In this document: one piece after another, positions 23,375-30,615 of the stretch
How the letters are laid out: every line of letters starts with the position of its first letter
Position numbering within the stretch: the first letter of the stretch is position 1
Source of the DNA: JACDAV01 sp964626755
GTDB taxonomy: Bacteria > Chloroflexota > Limnocylindria > Limnocylindrales > CSP1-4
Length of the DNA stretch: 64,000 nucleotides
Assembly (NCBI GenBank): GCA_964626755.1
Contig: CAZVGO010000004.1
Location: 124,001 to 188,000 of the forward strand
Reading direction: 5' to 3'
Notes under the pieces: generated by a model
Database searches by the model: none
What the model was told of the DNA's origin: nothing
What the model saw: only the letters and a program-made list of their open reading frames with translations
Made by a program: the position numbers and the translations under genes

Positions 23375-25068
23375 CGCTTGGCACCCCGGGCACTGCTCGA
23401 CGGCTCATCGCCGTCGCGCTCGTCTTCGCGGGCTGCGCGGGAGGGACTCCCACCGAGACGCCGCGGGCGACCGGCGGGAAGACCGGCTCCGGCCCGGTCG
23501 TTGACGAGGCAAAGCCTCGGCTCCACCCTGACGGTCCACTCCGCGGACTGATCCTCGCGACGGCCCTCGAGGCGGACGGGTCGATTACCGAGCCACGCCT
23601 CGGCTTCACCACCGGCGACACGAAGGCGACCGCCGTCATCGGACTCGGCCCCGACGTCCCCGAGGACGCGAGGATCGTCGTTGCCTGGTACCGGCTCACG
23701 GCCGTCGAGGGCGGGAGAAACCACCTCTTCTCTCACGAGATCGACGTCGGACCGGGTGGGCTGGCTTACTCCGAGGGCGTTGCAGGCAGCGGGCTTGCAC
23801 CGGGGCTTTACGAGACCGTCGCGACGCTCGGCGAGCACCAGGTCCGCGCACCCTGGGGCGCTCAGACGCGCCAACGCGCGGCTGATCAGAACAGGACCAC
23901 CGCATCCGTGGGTCTGGTGGTTCAGACCGGATCCACGCTGGCAGACTGGGAGATGCCCGGACCTGGCGAGGCTGGGTATGTGGGCACGGGGGACCTGCCG
24001 CCCACGCCGGCCGGCCCACCGCCCGATACCTGCACGATCAATGATGTCGGCGCGTCGGTTTCGCCGATGACCGAGCTTTTGGCGGAGGCGACGTGGCTGG
24101 GACCATGCTCGGACCTGACGCTGACAGCCGCGGTCTCCGGTCCGCCGACCACTCTGGCCTCTGACACGGTCCAGCCGGACCCGGCCCGTCCATGGGGGAC
24201 CGTTTACGGTCAGGCGAACCTTTGCGTTGGCTTCCCGGGCGGGAGTGATCTTCCGGGGACGATAGTTTCGCTCGACGTCTCCGGTAGCGGTTCGGCGACC
24301 GGAAGCTACGCGCTGCCGGACTTCGGACCGTTCCTCCAGGCCGGCGTGGAGTCCATACCCGAGGGCGGAAGCAAGGTCGCACCCGGCGACCGCATCAAAT
24401 TGCACGCACTCGGATTTCTCCTGCCGCCTGCCCTCGGCATCAAGGTCTTGTATGTGGACGACGGGAACGACCTGATCGAGTCCGTCGGAAACATCGCAGG
24501 GGTTGATGAGCCAATCTCCTGCGAACTCCGTCGCCTGCTTGCGCAACTCATAACAGAGTACGAGGTGCCGGCAGATCCACCGCCGTTCGTCGAGATCTGT
24601 GCCACGGCCGAGGGCTTCGACGGCACCGAGTCGCGTGGCTGCATCAGCTTCCCGACCGAGGGGCCCTTCCGACTCGACGGGGTCTGGGACGACAACGGGC
24701 GTCTGGTGAATGTCGCTCAGGACGGCACAGCGCTCCGGGGTGACTTCGTTACCGACTACTACTGCGACCTTGACCGTGGCTCCCTTCGCGGCGACGAGAC
24801 GCCGGCACCGGACGCGAACGTGCAGACAACAACCCAGGACTTCACCGCGGTCCTCAGCGGCGCGGAAGACGTGTTCCCTGGCGACACGATCTCGGGAGAG
24901 GTCGTCACCTGCCGGTGGGGCGGAGCCGCGCCCGGCATCGCCCGGGTGAGCCTCGAGCTGACCGTCCAGGACAAGAACACGCTGACCGGCGAGTTCATCT
25001 CGGACGTCGACTACGACGAGGATGGCGAGATCGACAGGGGATCGATCACGATGACCCGTCAGGAGTAG
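23371..25068 (+). CDS. Predicted lipoprotein of unknown function
   Basis: The N-terminus carries a signal sequence ending in a lipobox-like FAGC, giving C22 as the lipidated cysteine. The remaining 540 residues are exported, acidic and beta-rich with Pro/Gly linkers; no enzyme motif was recognised. Near the end DVDYDEDGEID fits a DxDxDG calcium-binding loop. The GTG start overlaps the coaD stop. LspA at 17-631 would process it. Base composition is somewhat less GC-rich in its second half, and with its two downstream neighbours it interrupts an otherwise conserved gene order. Confidence 0.7.
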   Translation: MTLGTPGTARRLIAVALVFAGCAGGTPTETPRATGGKTGSGPVVDEAKPRLHPDGPLRGLILATALEADGSITEPRLGFTTGDTKATAVIGLGPDVPEDARIVVAWYRLTAVEGGRNHLFSHEIDVGPGGLAYSEGVAGSGLAPGLYETVATLGEHQVRAPWGAQTRQRAADQNRTTASVGLVVQTGSTLADWEMPGPGEAGYVGTGDLPPTPAGPPPDTCTINDVGASVSPMTELLAEATWLGPCSDLTLTAAVSGPPTTLASDTVQPDPARPWGTVYGQANLCVGFPGGSDLPGTIVSLDVSGSGSATGSYALPDFGPFLQAGVESIPEGGSKVAPGDRIKLHALGFLLPPALGIKVLYVDDGNDLIESVGNIAGVDEPISCELRRLLAQLITEYEVPADPPPFVEICATAEGFDGTESRGCISFPTEGPFRLDGVWDDNGRLVNVAQDGTALRGDFVTDYYCDLDRGSLRGDETPAPDANVQTTTQDFTAVLSGAEDVFPGDTISGEVVTCRWGGAAPGIARVSLELTVQDKNTLTGEFISDVDYDEDGEIDRGSITMTRQE

Positions 25069-25072
25069 GTCG

Positions 25073-25816
25073 GTGCAGGACGGCTACTTCGACGAGCGCG
25101 TCGCCGCGCGGTACGACGAGTCCTCTGCGGACATGTTCGACCCGAAGGTTGTCGGTCCCGTTGTCGACCTCCTTGGCGAGCTAGCGGGGAGCGGGCGCGC
25201 CCTGGAGCTCGGGATCGGGACAGGCCGCATCGCACTACCGCTTGCGCAGAGGGGCGTGCCGGTGCACGGGATCGAGTTGTCGAAGCCAATGGCCGCGAGG
25301 CTCCGCGCCAAGCCCGGTGGCGATGGCATCGGTGTGACGATCGGCGACTTCGCGACGACCAGGGTGGACGGGTCGTTCTCCGTCGCGTACCTGCTGTTCA
25401 ACACGATCATGAACCTGACGACGCAGGCCGCCCAGGTCGCGTGCTTTCGCAACGTTGCGGCGCACCTCGAGCCGGGTGGCTACTTCGTCATCGAGGTGGG
25501 GGTGCCCGGACTCCGGCACCTTCCGCCCGGGGATAGGTTCCATGCCTTCCACGTGAGCGAGAGCCGATGGGGCATCGACGAGTACGACGTCGCGACCCAG
25601 GGGCTGACGTCTCATCACTTCGAGGTCGTCGACGGACGACTCGAACGGTTCTCGGCTCCGTTCAGGTACGTCTGGCCGTCGGAGCTTGACCTGATGGCGC
25701 AGATTGCCGGCATGACGTTGCGGGAGCGCTGGGCGGGCTGGAAGCGGGAGCCGTTCACGAGCGACAGCGAGTCGCACGTGTCGGTCTGGGAGAAGCCCGG
25801 AGGAGACCGTGGCTAA
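25073..25816 (+). CDS. Class I SAM-dependent methyltransferase
   Basis: Motif I is RALELGIGTGRIALPLA, followed by an acidic loop after GIELSKPMAARL and by TIGDFATT (adenine contact region) and AYLLFNTIMNL. This is the YcgJ/BioC-like methyltransferase_25/11 type; the substrate cannot be told. The protein has 247 residues. The GTG start is four bases after the lipoprotein stop, and its end overlaps the DUF1801 gene by eight bases, so the three genes are probably one transcript. Confidence 0.82.
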   Translation: MQDGYFDERVAARYDESSADMFDPKVVGPVVDLLGELAGSGRALELGIGTGRIALPLAQRGVPVHGIELSKPMAARLRAKPGGDGIGVTIGDFATTRVDGSFSVAYLLFNTIMNLTTQAAQVACFRNVAAHLEPGGYFVIEVGVPGLRHLPPGDRFHAFHVSESRWGIDEYDVATQGLTSHHFEVVDGRLERFSAPFRYVWPSELDLMAQIAGMTLRERWAGWKREPFTSDSESHVSVWEKPGGDRG

Positions 25817-26207
25817 GCCATCGACCGTCGAGGACTACCTCGCGGCCCTGCCGCCTGACCGGCGCGCCGGCGTCGAAGAACTGCGGCGAACGATCAACGC
25901 CGCCGCCCCCGAGGCGACAGAGTCGATCGCCTACCTCATGCCCGCGTTGAGGAGTCACGGTGGCCAGCTCCTCGTCTCCTACGCCGCGTACAAGAAGCAC
26001 TACAGCCTCTTCCCCGCGAGCGACGCGGTCATCGAGGCAGGTGGGGAGGAACTGAAGCCCTACCTGGCCGGGAAGGGAACGATCCAGTTCCCGGCAGACA
26101 AGCCCCTCCCCACGGCACTCGTGACGAAGATCGTGACGGTTCGGGTTGCCGAGATCCGTCGGGTGACCACCAGAAGGTCGGTACGCCAGGGTCAGGACAT
26201 CGAGTAG
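25809..26207 (+). CDS. DUF1801 / YdhG-like protein
   Basis: The 132-residue protein matches the pattern of the DUF1801 family (iron-chaperone-fold YdhG/YjbR relatives): TVEDYLAALPPDRRAGVEEL, then ESIAYLMPALRSHG, then KKHYSLFPASDAVI, then KGTIQFPADKPLP. The biochemical role is unknown. The start is a GTG inside the end of the methyltransferase gene. The C-terminal 20 residues (RRVTTRRSVRQGQD) are basic and atypical. Confidence 0.8.
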   Translation: MAKPSTVEDYLAALPPDRRAGVEELRRTINAAAPEATESIAYLMPALRSHGGQLLVSYAAYKKHYSLFPASDAVIEAGGEELKPYLAGKGTIQFPADKPLPTALVTKIVTVRVAEIRRVTTRRSVRQGQDIE

Positions 26208-26349
26208 CCGTCTCCACGCTCAACCCCACGCGCGGGAACCGGCACTTGATCACCACGCGACCAAGTGACGGGAAATGGCGGGATAACGACCGCCTCGTGG
26301 TCATCTGCCGGAATCGAGCGCAGCACTCCACGAACTCACGCACGGCGCG

Positions 26350-26358
26350 TGCGATAAT
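26350..26358 (+). promoter_or_regulatory. Predicted extended -10 before the coiled-coil gene
   Basis: TGCGATAAT, identical to the box upstream of rlmN. A transcript would begin near 26365, placing any start codon of the next gene downstream of that point. This disfavours the long upstream frame beginning at 26246. Confidence 0.5.
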
Positions 26359-26398
26359 CCGTCTGTCCGTCCGGACGGATCGCCTGGAGGGCCTTCCG

Positions 26399-26950
26399 AT
26401 CGACATCATCTTTCTCGTCGAGCGGCTCGACTCCCTGATTGCCAACGGGAAGAAGCTGCCGCTCACGAACAACGTCGTCCTCGACCAGAACTACGCCCTG
26501 AGCCTCATCGACGAGCTCCGCGTTGCCGTGCCGGAGGAGGTCCGCGCAGCGAAGCGGATCAACTCCGAGGGCGAGCGGATCATGGACAAGGCCCAGGAAG
26601 AGGCCGACCGGATCATCGCCCGCGCCCAGGAGCAGGCGGCCTTTCTCATCGATGAGCGGGGCCTCACCCAGACGGCCGAGGGGGAGAGCCGGCGCATCGT
26701 CGCGAAGGCGGAGGAAGACGCCCGCGAGGTCCGGCGCGGCGCGGACGAGTACGCGGTCAACGTGCTCGTCGGCCTCGAGGGAGACGTCGTGCGGACCCTC
26801 CAGAGCATCAAGAAGGGGATCGACCTCCTCGACGAGCGCCGGACCGCCCTGCGGGTCGACCACGTGGTCGAGGAGGAGAACGGCGGCGTCCCCGTCATGG
26901 CCCTGGATCGCGACGAGGTCGAAGGGGCCTCCCAGCCGGCCCGGTCGTGA
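26399..26950 (+). CDS. Coiled-coil protein, apparently with a non-AUG (ATC) start
   Basis: The mature-looking protein begins IDIIFLVERLDSLIANGKKLP, which aligns in pattern with Chloroflexi-type homologues that I recall starting MDII. Residues 40-140 form a long charged coiled coil resembling the ATP synthase b-subunit/DivIVA style (EEADRIIARAQEQAAFLID). A GGAGG at 26386-26390 lies eight bases before the ATC at 26399; no ATG, GTG or TTG is in the right place. An upstream ATG at 26246 would add 51 unlikely residues and precedes the predicted promoter. The gene sits immediately before DUF177-rpmF-plsX and overlaps the next GTG. The function is unknown. Confidence 0.65.
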   Translation: MDIIFLVERLDSLIANGKKLPLTNNVVLDQNYALSLIDELRVAVPEEVRAAKRINSEGERIMDKAQEEADRIIARAQEQAAFLIDERGLTQTAEGESRRIVAKAEEDAREVRRGADEYAVNVLVGLEGDVVRTLQSIKKGIDLLDERRTALRVDHVVEEENGGVPVMALDRDEVEGASQPARS

Positions 26951-27513
26951 CTTCGCGGGCGCTTCAGGAGCCGCTGACCTACCACGTCGCGTCGCTCCTG
27001 ACCGAGCCGCTCGGCGCGACCCGGGACTACCTCGTCGCCGGGGTGACGCTCGATCTCGGGGAGGATCTCCGGCAGGCGGACCCGCTCGAGGGCACGGTCC
27101 ACCTCGCCCGGACCGACCGCGGCCTCGTCGTCACTGCGGAACTCTCGACGAGCCTCCAGGCGGAGTGCAGCCGATGCCTCCAGGAGATCGAGGTTCCGAT
27201 CGAGCTCCATCTCGAAGAAGAGGCGCTGCCGACCCTCGACATCAAGACCGGCCTGCCGCTCGAACCGCGCAACGATCCGGACGTCCTGCGGATCAATGAC
27301 CACCACGAGCTCGAGCTCGAGACACCGGTCCGGGAGGCGATCTTCCTGGCCGAGCCGATCGCCTCCCTCTGCGGCCCGGACTGCCCCGGGCTGTGTTCCA
27401 CGTGCGGCGAACGCCTCGCCTCGGGCATGCACGTTCACGACGAGGCCGAGATCGATCCGCGGCTCGAGGTCCTGAAGTCGTTTCGGGTCGACGCCCAGCG
27501 CGAGACCGAGTAA
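26947..27513 (+). CDS. yceD: DUF177 / YceD-family protein
   Basis: Members of this family are encoded next to rpmF and have been linked to 23S rRNA accumulation in plants and bacteria. The 188-residue protein has an N-terminal beta region, a CSRCL pair near residue 77 and a second Cys cluster CGPDCPGLCSTCG, which could bind zinc. The GTG start overlaps the coiled-coil gene. It is followed by an 87-nt gap and rpmF, the expected neighbour. Confidence 0.88.
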   Translation: MTSRALQEPLTYHVASLLTEPLGATRDYLVAGVTLDLGEDLRQADPLEGTVHLARTDRGLVVTAELSTSLQAECSRCLQEIEVPIELHLEEEALPTLDIKTGLPLEPRNDPDVLRINDHHELELETPVREAIFLAEPIASLCGPDCPGLCSTCGERLASGMHVHDEAEIDPRLEVLKSFRVDAQRETE

Positions 27514-27516
27514 ACT
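27511..27516 (+). promoter_or_regulatory. Possible -10 element of rpmF
   Basis: TAAACT begins within the yceD stop codon; GTCGAC at 27487-27492 lies 18 bases upstream and is a weak -35 match. It would give a leader of about 75 nt before rpmF. Confidence 0.3.
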
Positions 27517-27600
27517 TCGGCCCCCCCCGCTGACGCCGGGCTACGGCGTGTCCCATCCCGGCCGCCCGATACCAAAAGCCTCCAAGGAGTACCACACACC

Positions 27601-27804
27601 ATGGGTGTGCCGAAGCGACGGGTCTCCCACGCTCGCCAGGGCGAGCGACGAGCCCACCTCGCGATCAGCCTGCCGAAGCTCGCAGAGTGCACGCACTGCC
27701 ACGAGCTGAAGCGGCCGTACTACGCCTGCCCGAACTGCGGCTACTACGATGGCCGCCAGGCCATCGAGCTGAAGCCCGCGGGCGGCGACGAAGCCGCCTC
27801 CTGA
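27601..27804 (+). CDS. rpmF: Large ribosomal subunit protein bL32
   Basis: The protein starts MGVPKRRVSHARQGERRAH, the standard L32 N-terminus. Two Cys pairs, CTHC and CPNC, form the zinc ribbon, followed by YYDGRQAIE. The 67-residue length includes a short acidic tail. An AAGGAG site lies 11 bases before the ATG. It sits in the common yceD-rpmF-plsX group. Confidence 0.97.
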   Translation: MGVPKRRVSHARQGERRAHLAISLPKLAECTHCHELKRPYYACPNCGYYDGRQAIELKPAGGDEAAS

Positions 27805-27808
27805 CGCC

Positions 27809-28855
27809 GTGAGCGGCGTTCGCGTCGCGGTCGACGCGATGGGCGGCGACCACGGCCCGGCCGAGGTCGTCGCGGGCGCGCTCGTCTTTGCGGCCGCGAA
27901 CCCGGCGGACCGGGTCATCCTCGTCGGGGACGAGTCGACGATCGGCCGGCTCGCCGGAGCGCTGCCATCCAACGTGTCGATCGTCCACGCCTCGCAGGTC
28001 GTCGGCATGGACGAGCACCCGGCGCTCGCGCTGCGCGAGAAGAAGGATGCCTCGATCGTCGTCGCGATGAACCTCGTGAAACGCGGCGAGGCGGACGCGG
28101 CGGTGACCGCCGGTCACACCGGAGCGGGGATGGCCGCGGCGGTCCTGCGGCTCGGCCGGCTGCCCGGCGTCGACCGCCCTGCGCTCGCGGTCCAGATGGT
28201 CACCGAGTCCGGTCAGATGGTCCTCCTGGACATCGGGGCGAACCCCGACTCGACCCCCGAGAACCTCGTCCAGTACGCGCGGATGGGCGCGATCTTCGCC
28301 GAGCGGGTGCTCGGGGTCCCGCGGCCCAAGGTGGCCCTCCTCTCGATCGGCGAGGAGAAGGGCAAGGGCGACGCCCGGATCCAGCGAGCGACCGAGCTCC
28401 TCGACGAAGCCGATCTCGAGTTCGTCGGCAACATCGAGGGCAAGGACCTGGTTCGCCCGGGCGCGAACGTCGTCGTGTGCGATGCGGTGCTCGGCAACGT
28501 CGTCATCAAGTTCTTCGAGGGACTCTCGACCTTCATCTTCGACCTCTTCCGGGCCGAGTTCCGGGGGTCCTGGCGGGGGAGGCTCGCGTACCTCCTCATG
28601 CGCCCGTCGATCGCCCGGATCCGGAAGACGTTCGACTACGAGGTGGTCGGCGGCTCGCCGCTCCTCGGGGTTCGCGGGACGGTCATCATCACCCACGGCC
28701 GGGCCCGGTCCCGGATGGTCAGGCACGCGATCGAGGTGGCGGCCCGCTCGGCCCGGGAGCGGGTCCCGGAGCGGATCGCCGAGGCGCTTGGGAGCGGCGC
28801 CCCGGCGCAGGCGCCCGACGCTCCTGCTCCCGCCGAGGCGGAGGCAGTCACGTGA
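27809..28855 (+). CDS. plsX: Phosphate acyltransferase PlsX
   Basis: Converts acyl-ACP to acyl-phosphate for phosphatidic acid synthesis. The N-terminus RVAVDAMGGDHGPAEVV is diagnostic, and the blocks TAGHTGAGMAAAVLRLGRL, LLDIGANPDSTPENLVQ and LLSIGEEKGKGD follow. The protein has 348 residues with an Ala/Pro-rich tail. It starts with GTG four bases after rpmF and its stop overlaps the next GTG. The carrier protein it uses is encoded at 29613. Confidence 0.95.
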   Translation: MSGVRVAVDAMGGDHGPAEVVAGALVFAAANPADRVILVGDESTIGRLAGALPSNVSIVHASQVVGMDEHPALALREKKDASIVVAMNLVKRGEADAAVTAGHTGAGMAAAVLRLGRLPGVDRPALAVQMVTESGQMVLLDIGANPDSTPENLVQYARMGAIFAERVLGVPRPKVALLSIGEEKGKGDARIQRATELLDEADLEFVGNIEGKDLVRPGANVVVCDAVLGNVVIKFFEGLSTFIFDLFRAEFRGSWRGRLAYLLMRPSIARIRKTFDYEVVGGSPLLGVRGTVIITHGRARSRMVRHAIEVAARSARERVPERIAEALGSGAPAQAPDAPAPAEAEAVT

Positions 28856-29166
28856 CCGATCAACCGTTGACCGTCGGCCGGGGAGTCATCGCCCAGATGG
28901 CCCGGCTCGCCGCGTTCGAGGTGCCCGGCGTCCAGCACGTCGGCCGGGCCGGCCCCGTGTGGCGGCGACTGTTGCTCGGTCCGGCGGTCAAGGCGAGCGT
29001 CCGCGATGGCCGGGTGTCCGTCCATGTCGTGATCGTGGCCCGGCCCGGACAGGCGCTCGAGCCCCTTGCCGACCAGGTCCGCGCCGCTGTCGGCATCTCT
29101 GTCGAGCGCCTCCTCGGGCTCCAGCTGGAGGGCGTCACCGTCCTCGTCGATGGCGTCGGGGGCTGA
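28852..29166 (+). CDS. Asp23/Gls24-family protein (second copy)
   Basis: The 104-residue protein has the Asp23 layout: VGRGVIAQMARLAAFEVPGV, a strand block ASVRDGRVSVHVVIVA, helix EPLADQVRAAVG and a final VTVLVDGV. An Asp23 gene just before nusB is the usual arrangement in Firmicutes and relatives. The GTG start overlaps the plsX stop (GTGA), and its 3' end overlaps the apparent nusB start. Confidence 0.82.
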   Translation: MTDQPLTVGRGVIAQMARLAAFEVPGVQHVGRAGPVWRRLLLGPAVKASVRDGRVSVHVVIVARPGQALEPLADQVRAAVGISVERLLGLQLEGVTVLVDGVGG

Positions 29167-29677
29167 CAGACTCCGCTCGCGGAGAACAGGCCGTCGGCTC
29201 GCCCTGTCGGCGCTGTTCGAGGCCGAGTTCGGTCAGCGGACGGCTCCCGCGATCCTCGAGCGGCACCTCGCCGAGATCGAGGGCGACCCGGGGGCGGGCG
29301 ACCTCGCGCGGGCGCTCGTCGAGGCGGTCGTCCGGCACCGGGAGGAGATCGACGCCCGCATCGGTGCGCTGGCGCCCCAGTATCCCGTCGTCCAGCTCGC
29401 CCGGATGGACCGCGCCTTGCTTCGTGGCGCCGTAGGCGAGGTGCTACACTCGCCGACGCCGGCCCGGGTGGCGATCGCCGAGTGGGTCGAGCTGGCACGG
29501 ATCTACAGTGGCGAACCGATGCGCAGGCTCATGAACGGGGTTCTGGGACGCATCGCACCGGCATCCAGCGGCTCCACGCGGCAGCCATCACCCAACTCCG
29601 AGGAGGGAGTCAGTGGCCAGCACGTACGACCGACTGAAGAAGCTCGTCGTCGAGCAACTCGGCGTCGACGCGGATGA
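29150..29677 (+). CDS. nusB: Transcription antitermination factor NusB
   Basis: Part of the rRNA antitermination complex, binding boxA with NusE (S10). The sequence RRLALSALFEAEF matches the NusB N-terminus. VVQLARMDRALLRGAVGEVL is the conserved helix, and VAIAEWVELARIYSG followed by NGVLGRI is the usual end near residue 128. The frame continues for about 45 more Arg/Ser-rich residues and runs 65 nt into acpP, so the tail is either a real extension or an artefact of overlapping frames. The ATG lies within the end of the Asp23 gene. Confidence 0.85.
   Translation: MASGADRLRSRRTGRRLALSALFEAEFGQRTAPAILERHLAEIEGDPGAGDLARALVEAVVRHREEIDARIGALAPQYPVVQLARMDRALLRGAVGEVLHSPTPARVAIAEWVELARIYSGEPMRRLMNGVLGRIAPASSGSTRQPSPNSEEGVSGQHVRPTEEARRRATRRRRG
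29442..29450 (+). promoter_or_regulatory. Predicted extended -10 (acpP promoter inside nusB)
   Basis: TGCTACACT, the same nine bases as upstream of ffh and rpsB. It lies about 165 nt before the acpP start, within nusB coding sequence. TTCGTG at 29421-29426, 18 bases upstream, is only a weak -35. Confidence 0.45.
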
Positions 29678-29849
29678 GGTCAAGCCCGAGGCCTCGTTCG
29701 TCGATGACCTCAACGCAGATTCGCTCGATCTCGTCGAGCTCATCATGAGCCTCGAGGAGGAGTTCGGGACCGAGATCTCGGACGAAGATGCCGAGAAGAT
29801 CCGGACGGTCCAGGACGCCGTCGAATACATCGACGAGCACTCGACCTAG
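29613..29849 (+). CDS. acpP: Acyl carrier protein
   Basis: The 78-residue acidic protein carries the 4'-phosphopantetheine attachment motif DSLDLVEL with Ser37. The helices YDRLKKLVVEQLG and EKIRTVQDAVEYIDEH are typical. The GTG start has GAGGGAG just upstream. It follows nusB (overlapping its tail) and precedes rnc, near plsX: a common fatty-acid/phospholipid cluster, here without fabD or fabG. Confidence 0.97.
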   Translation: MASTYDRLKKLVVEQLGVDADEVKPEASFVDDLNADSLDLVELIMSLEEEFGTEISDEDAEKIRTVQDAVEYIDEHST

Positions 29850-29871
29850 GACCCTCCTTCCCCGCGCTCCG

Positions 29872-30615
29872 GTGGCCAGGGCCGCCCCGTTCGCGGAACG
29901 TCTTGGCCTCCCCGTACGCGATCTCGAGCTCCTCGAGCAGGCGCTCGTCCACAGCAGCTACCTCCATGAGCACCCCGCGGCAGCACGCGGCCACAACGAG
30001 CGACTGGAGTTCCTCGGCGATGCAGTCGTGAACCTCGCGTTGACCGAGGCCCTGTATGCCCGCCACCCCGACGACGACGAGGGGATCCTCTCCGCCCGGC
30101 GGGCAGCGATCGTGTCGGCCGCCGGGCTCGCCCGCCTGGCCACCCGGGTCGGTCTCGGCGACCAGCTCTACCTCGGCGAAGGCGAGGCGGCTCGCGGCGG
30201 CCGGCGCCGGCCGTCGCTCCTCGCCTCGTCGTTCGAGGCGGTCGTCGGGGCGATCTACCTCGACCTCGGCTGGAGCGCGACACGCGACTGGCTCGTGGAG
30301 CTGGCGGCCCCCGAGATCGCCCTCGACGCCCCCGCGTCGACGCTGAAGAGCCCGAAGAGCCGGCTCCAGGAGTTCACCCAGCAGACGACCGGCGGGCGGC
30401 CCTCGTATGTGCTCCTCGACGCGCTCGGGCCGGACCACGAGAAGCGGTTCCGGATCGACGTGTCGGTCGGGGGCACGGTGCTCGGCCGCGGTGAGGGCCT
30501 CTCGCGACGCGAGGCGGAGACGGCCGCCGCGGCCCAGGCGCTCGAGACACTCACGGTCGGGCGGCCGAAGGAACGCCGCAGCCGTGCCCGGAAATCCGCG
30601 AGGCCGCCCGCATGA
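29872..30615 (+). CDS. rnc: Ribonuclease III
   Basis: Double-stranded-RNA endonuclease for rRNA and mRNA processing. The signature NERLEFLGD is at 42-50, with the catalytic acidic residues of the family there and at the later EAVVGAIYLDLG. A double-stranded-RNA-binding domain occupies about residues 160-235 (SRLQEFTQQTTGGRPSYV, GRGEGLSRREAETAAAAQAL). At 247 residues the length is normal. A GTG start 22 nt after acpP was chosen because it directly precedes the conserved helix. The stop overlaps the smc ATG. Confidence 0.94.
   Translation: MARAAPFAERLGLPVRDLELLEQALVHSSYLHEHPAAARGHNERLEFLGDAVVNLALTEALYARHPDDDEGILSARRAAIVSAAGLARLATRVGLGDQLYLGEGEAARGGRRRPSLLASSFEAVVGAIYLDLGWSATRDWLVELAAPEIALDAPASTLKSPKSRLQEFTQQTTGGRPSYVLLDALGPDHEKRFRIDVSVGGTVLGRGEGLSRREAETAAAAQALETLTVGRPKERRSRARKSARPPA

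Noticed and set aside
26246..26398. Upstream ATG at 26246 as start of the coiled-coil gene
   Set aside because: It would add 51 residues with no resemblance to the family start, has no ribosome site and precedes the predicted promoter.
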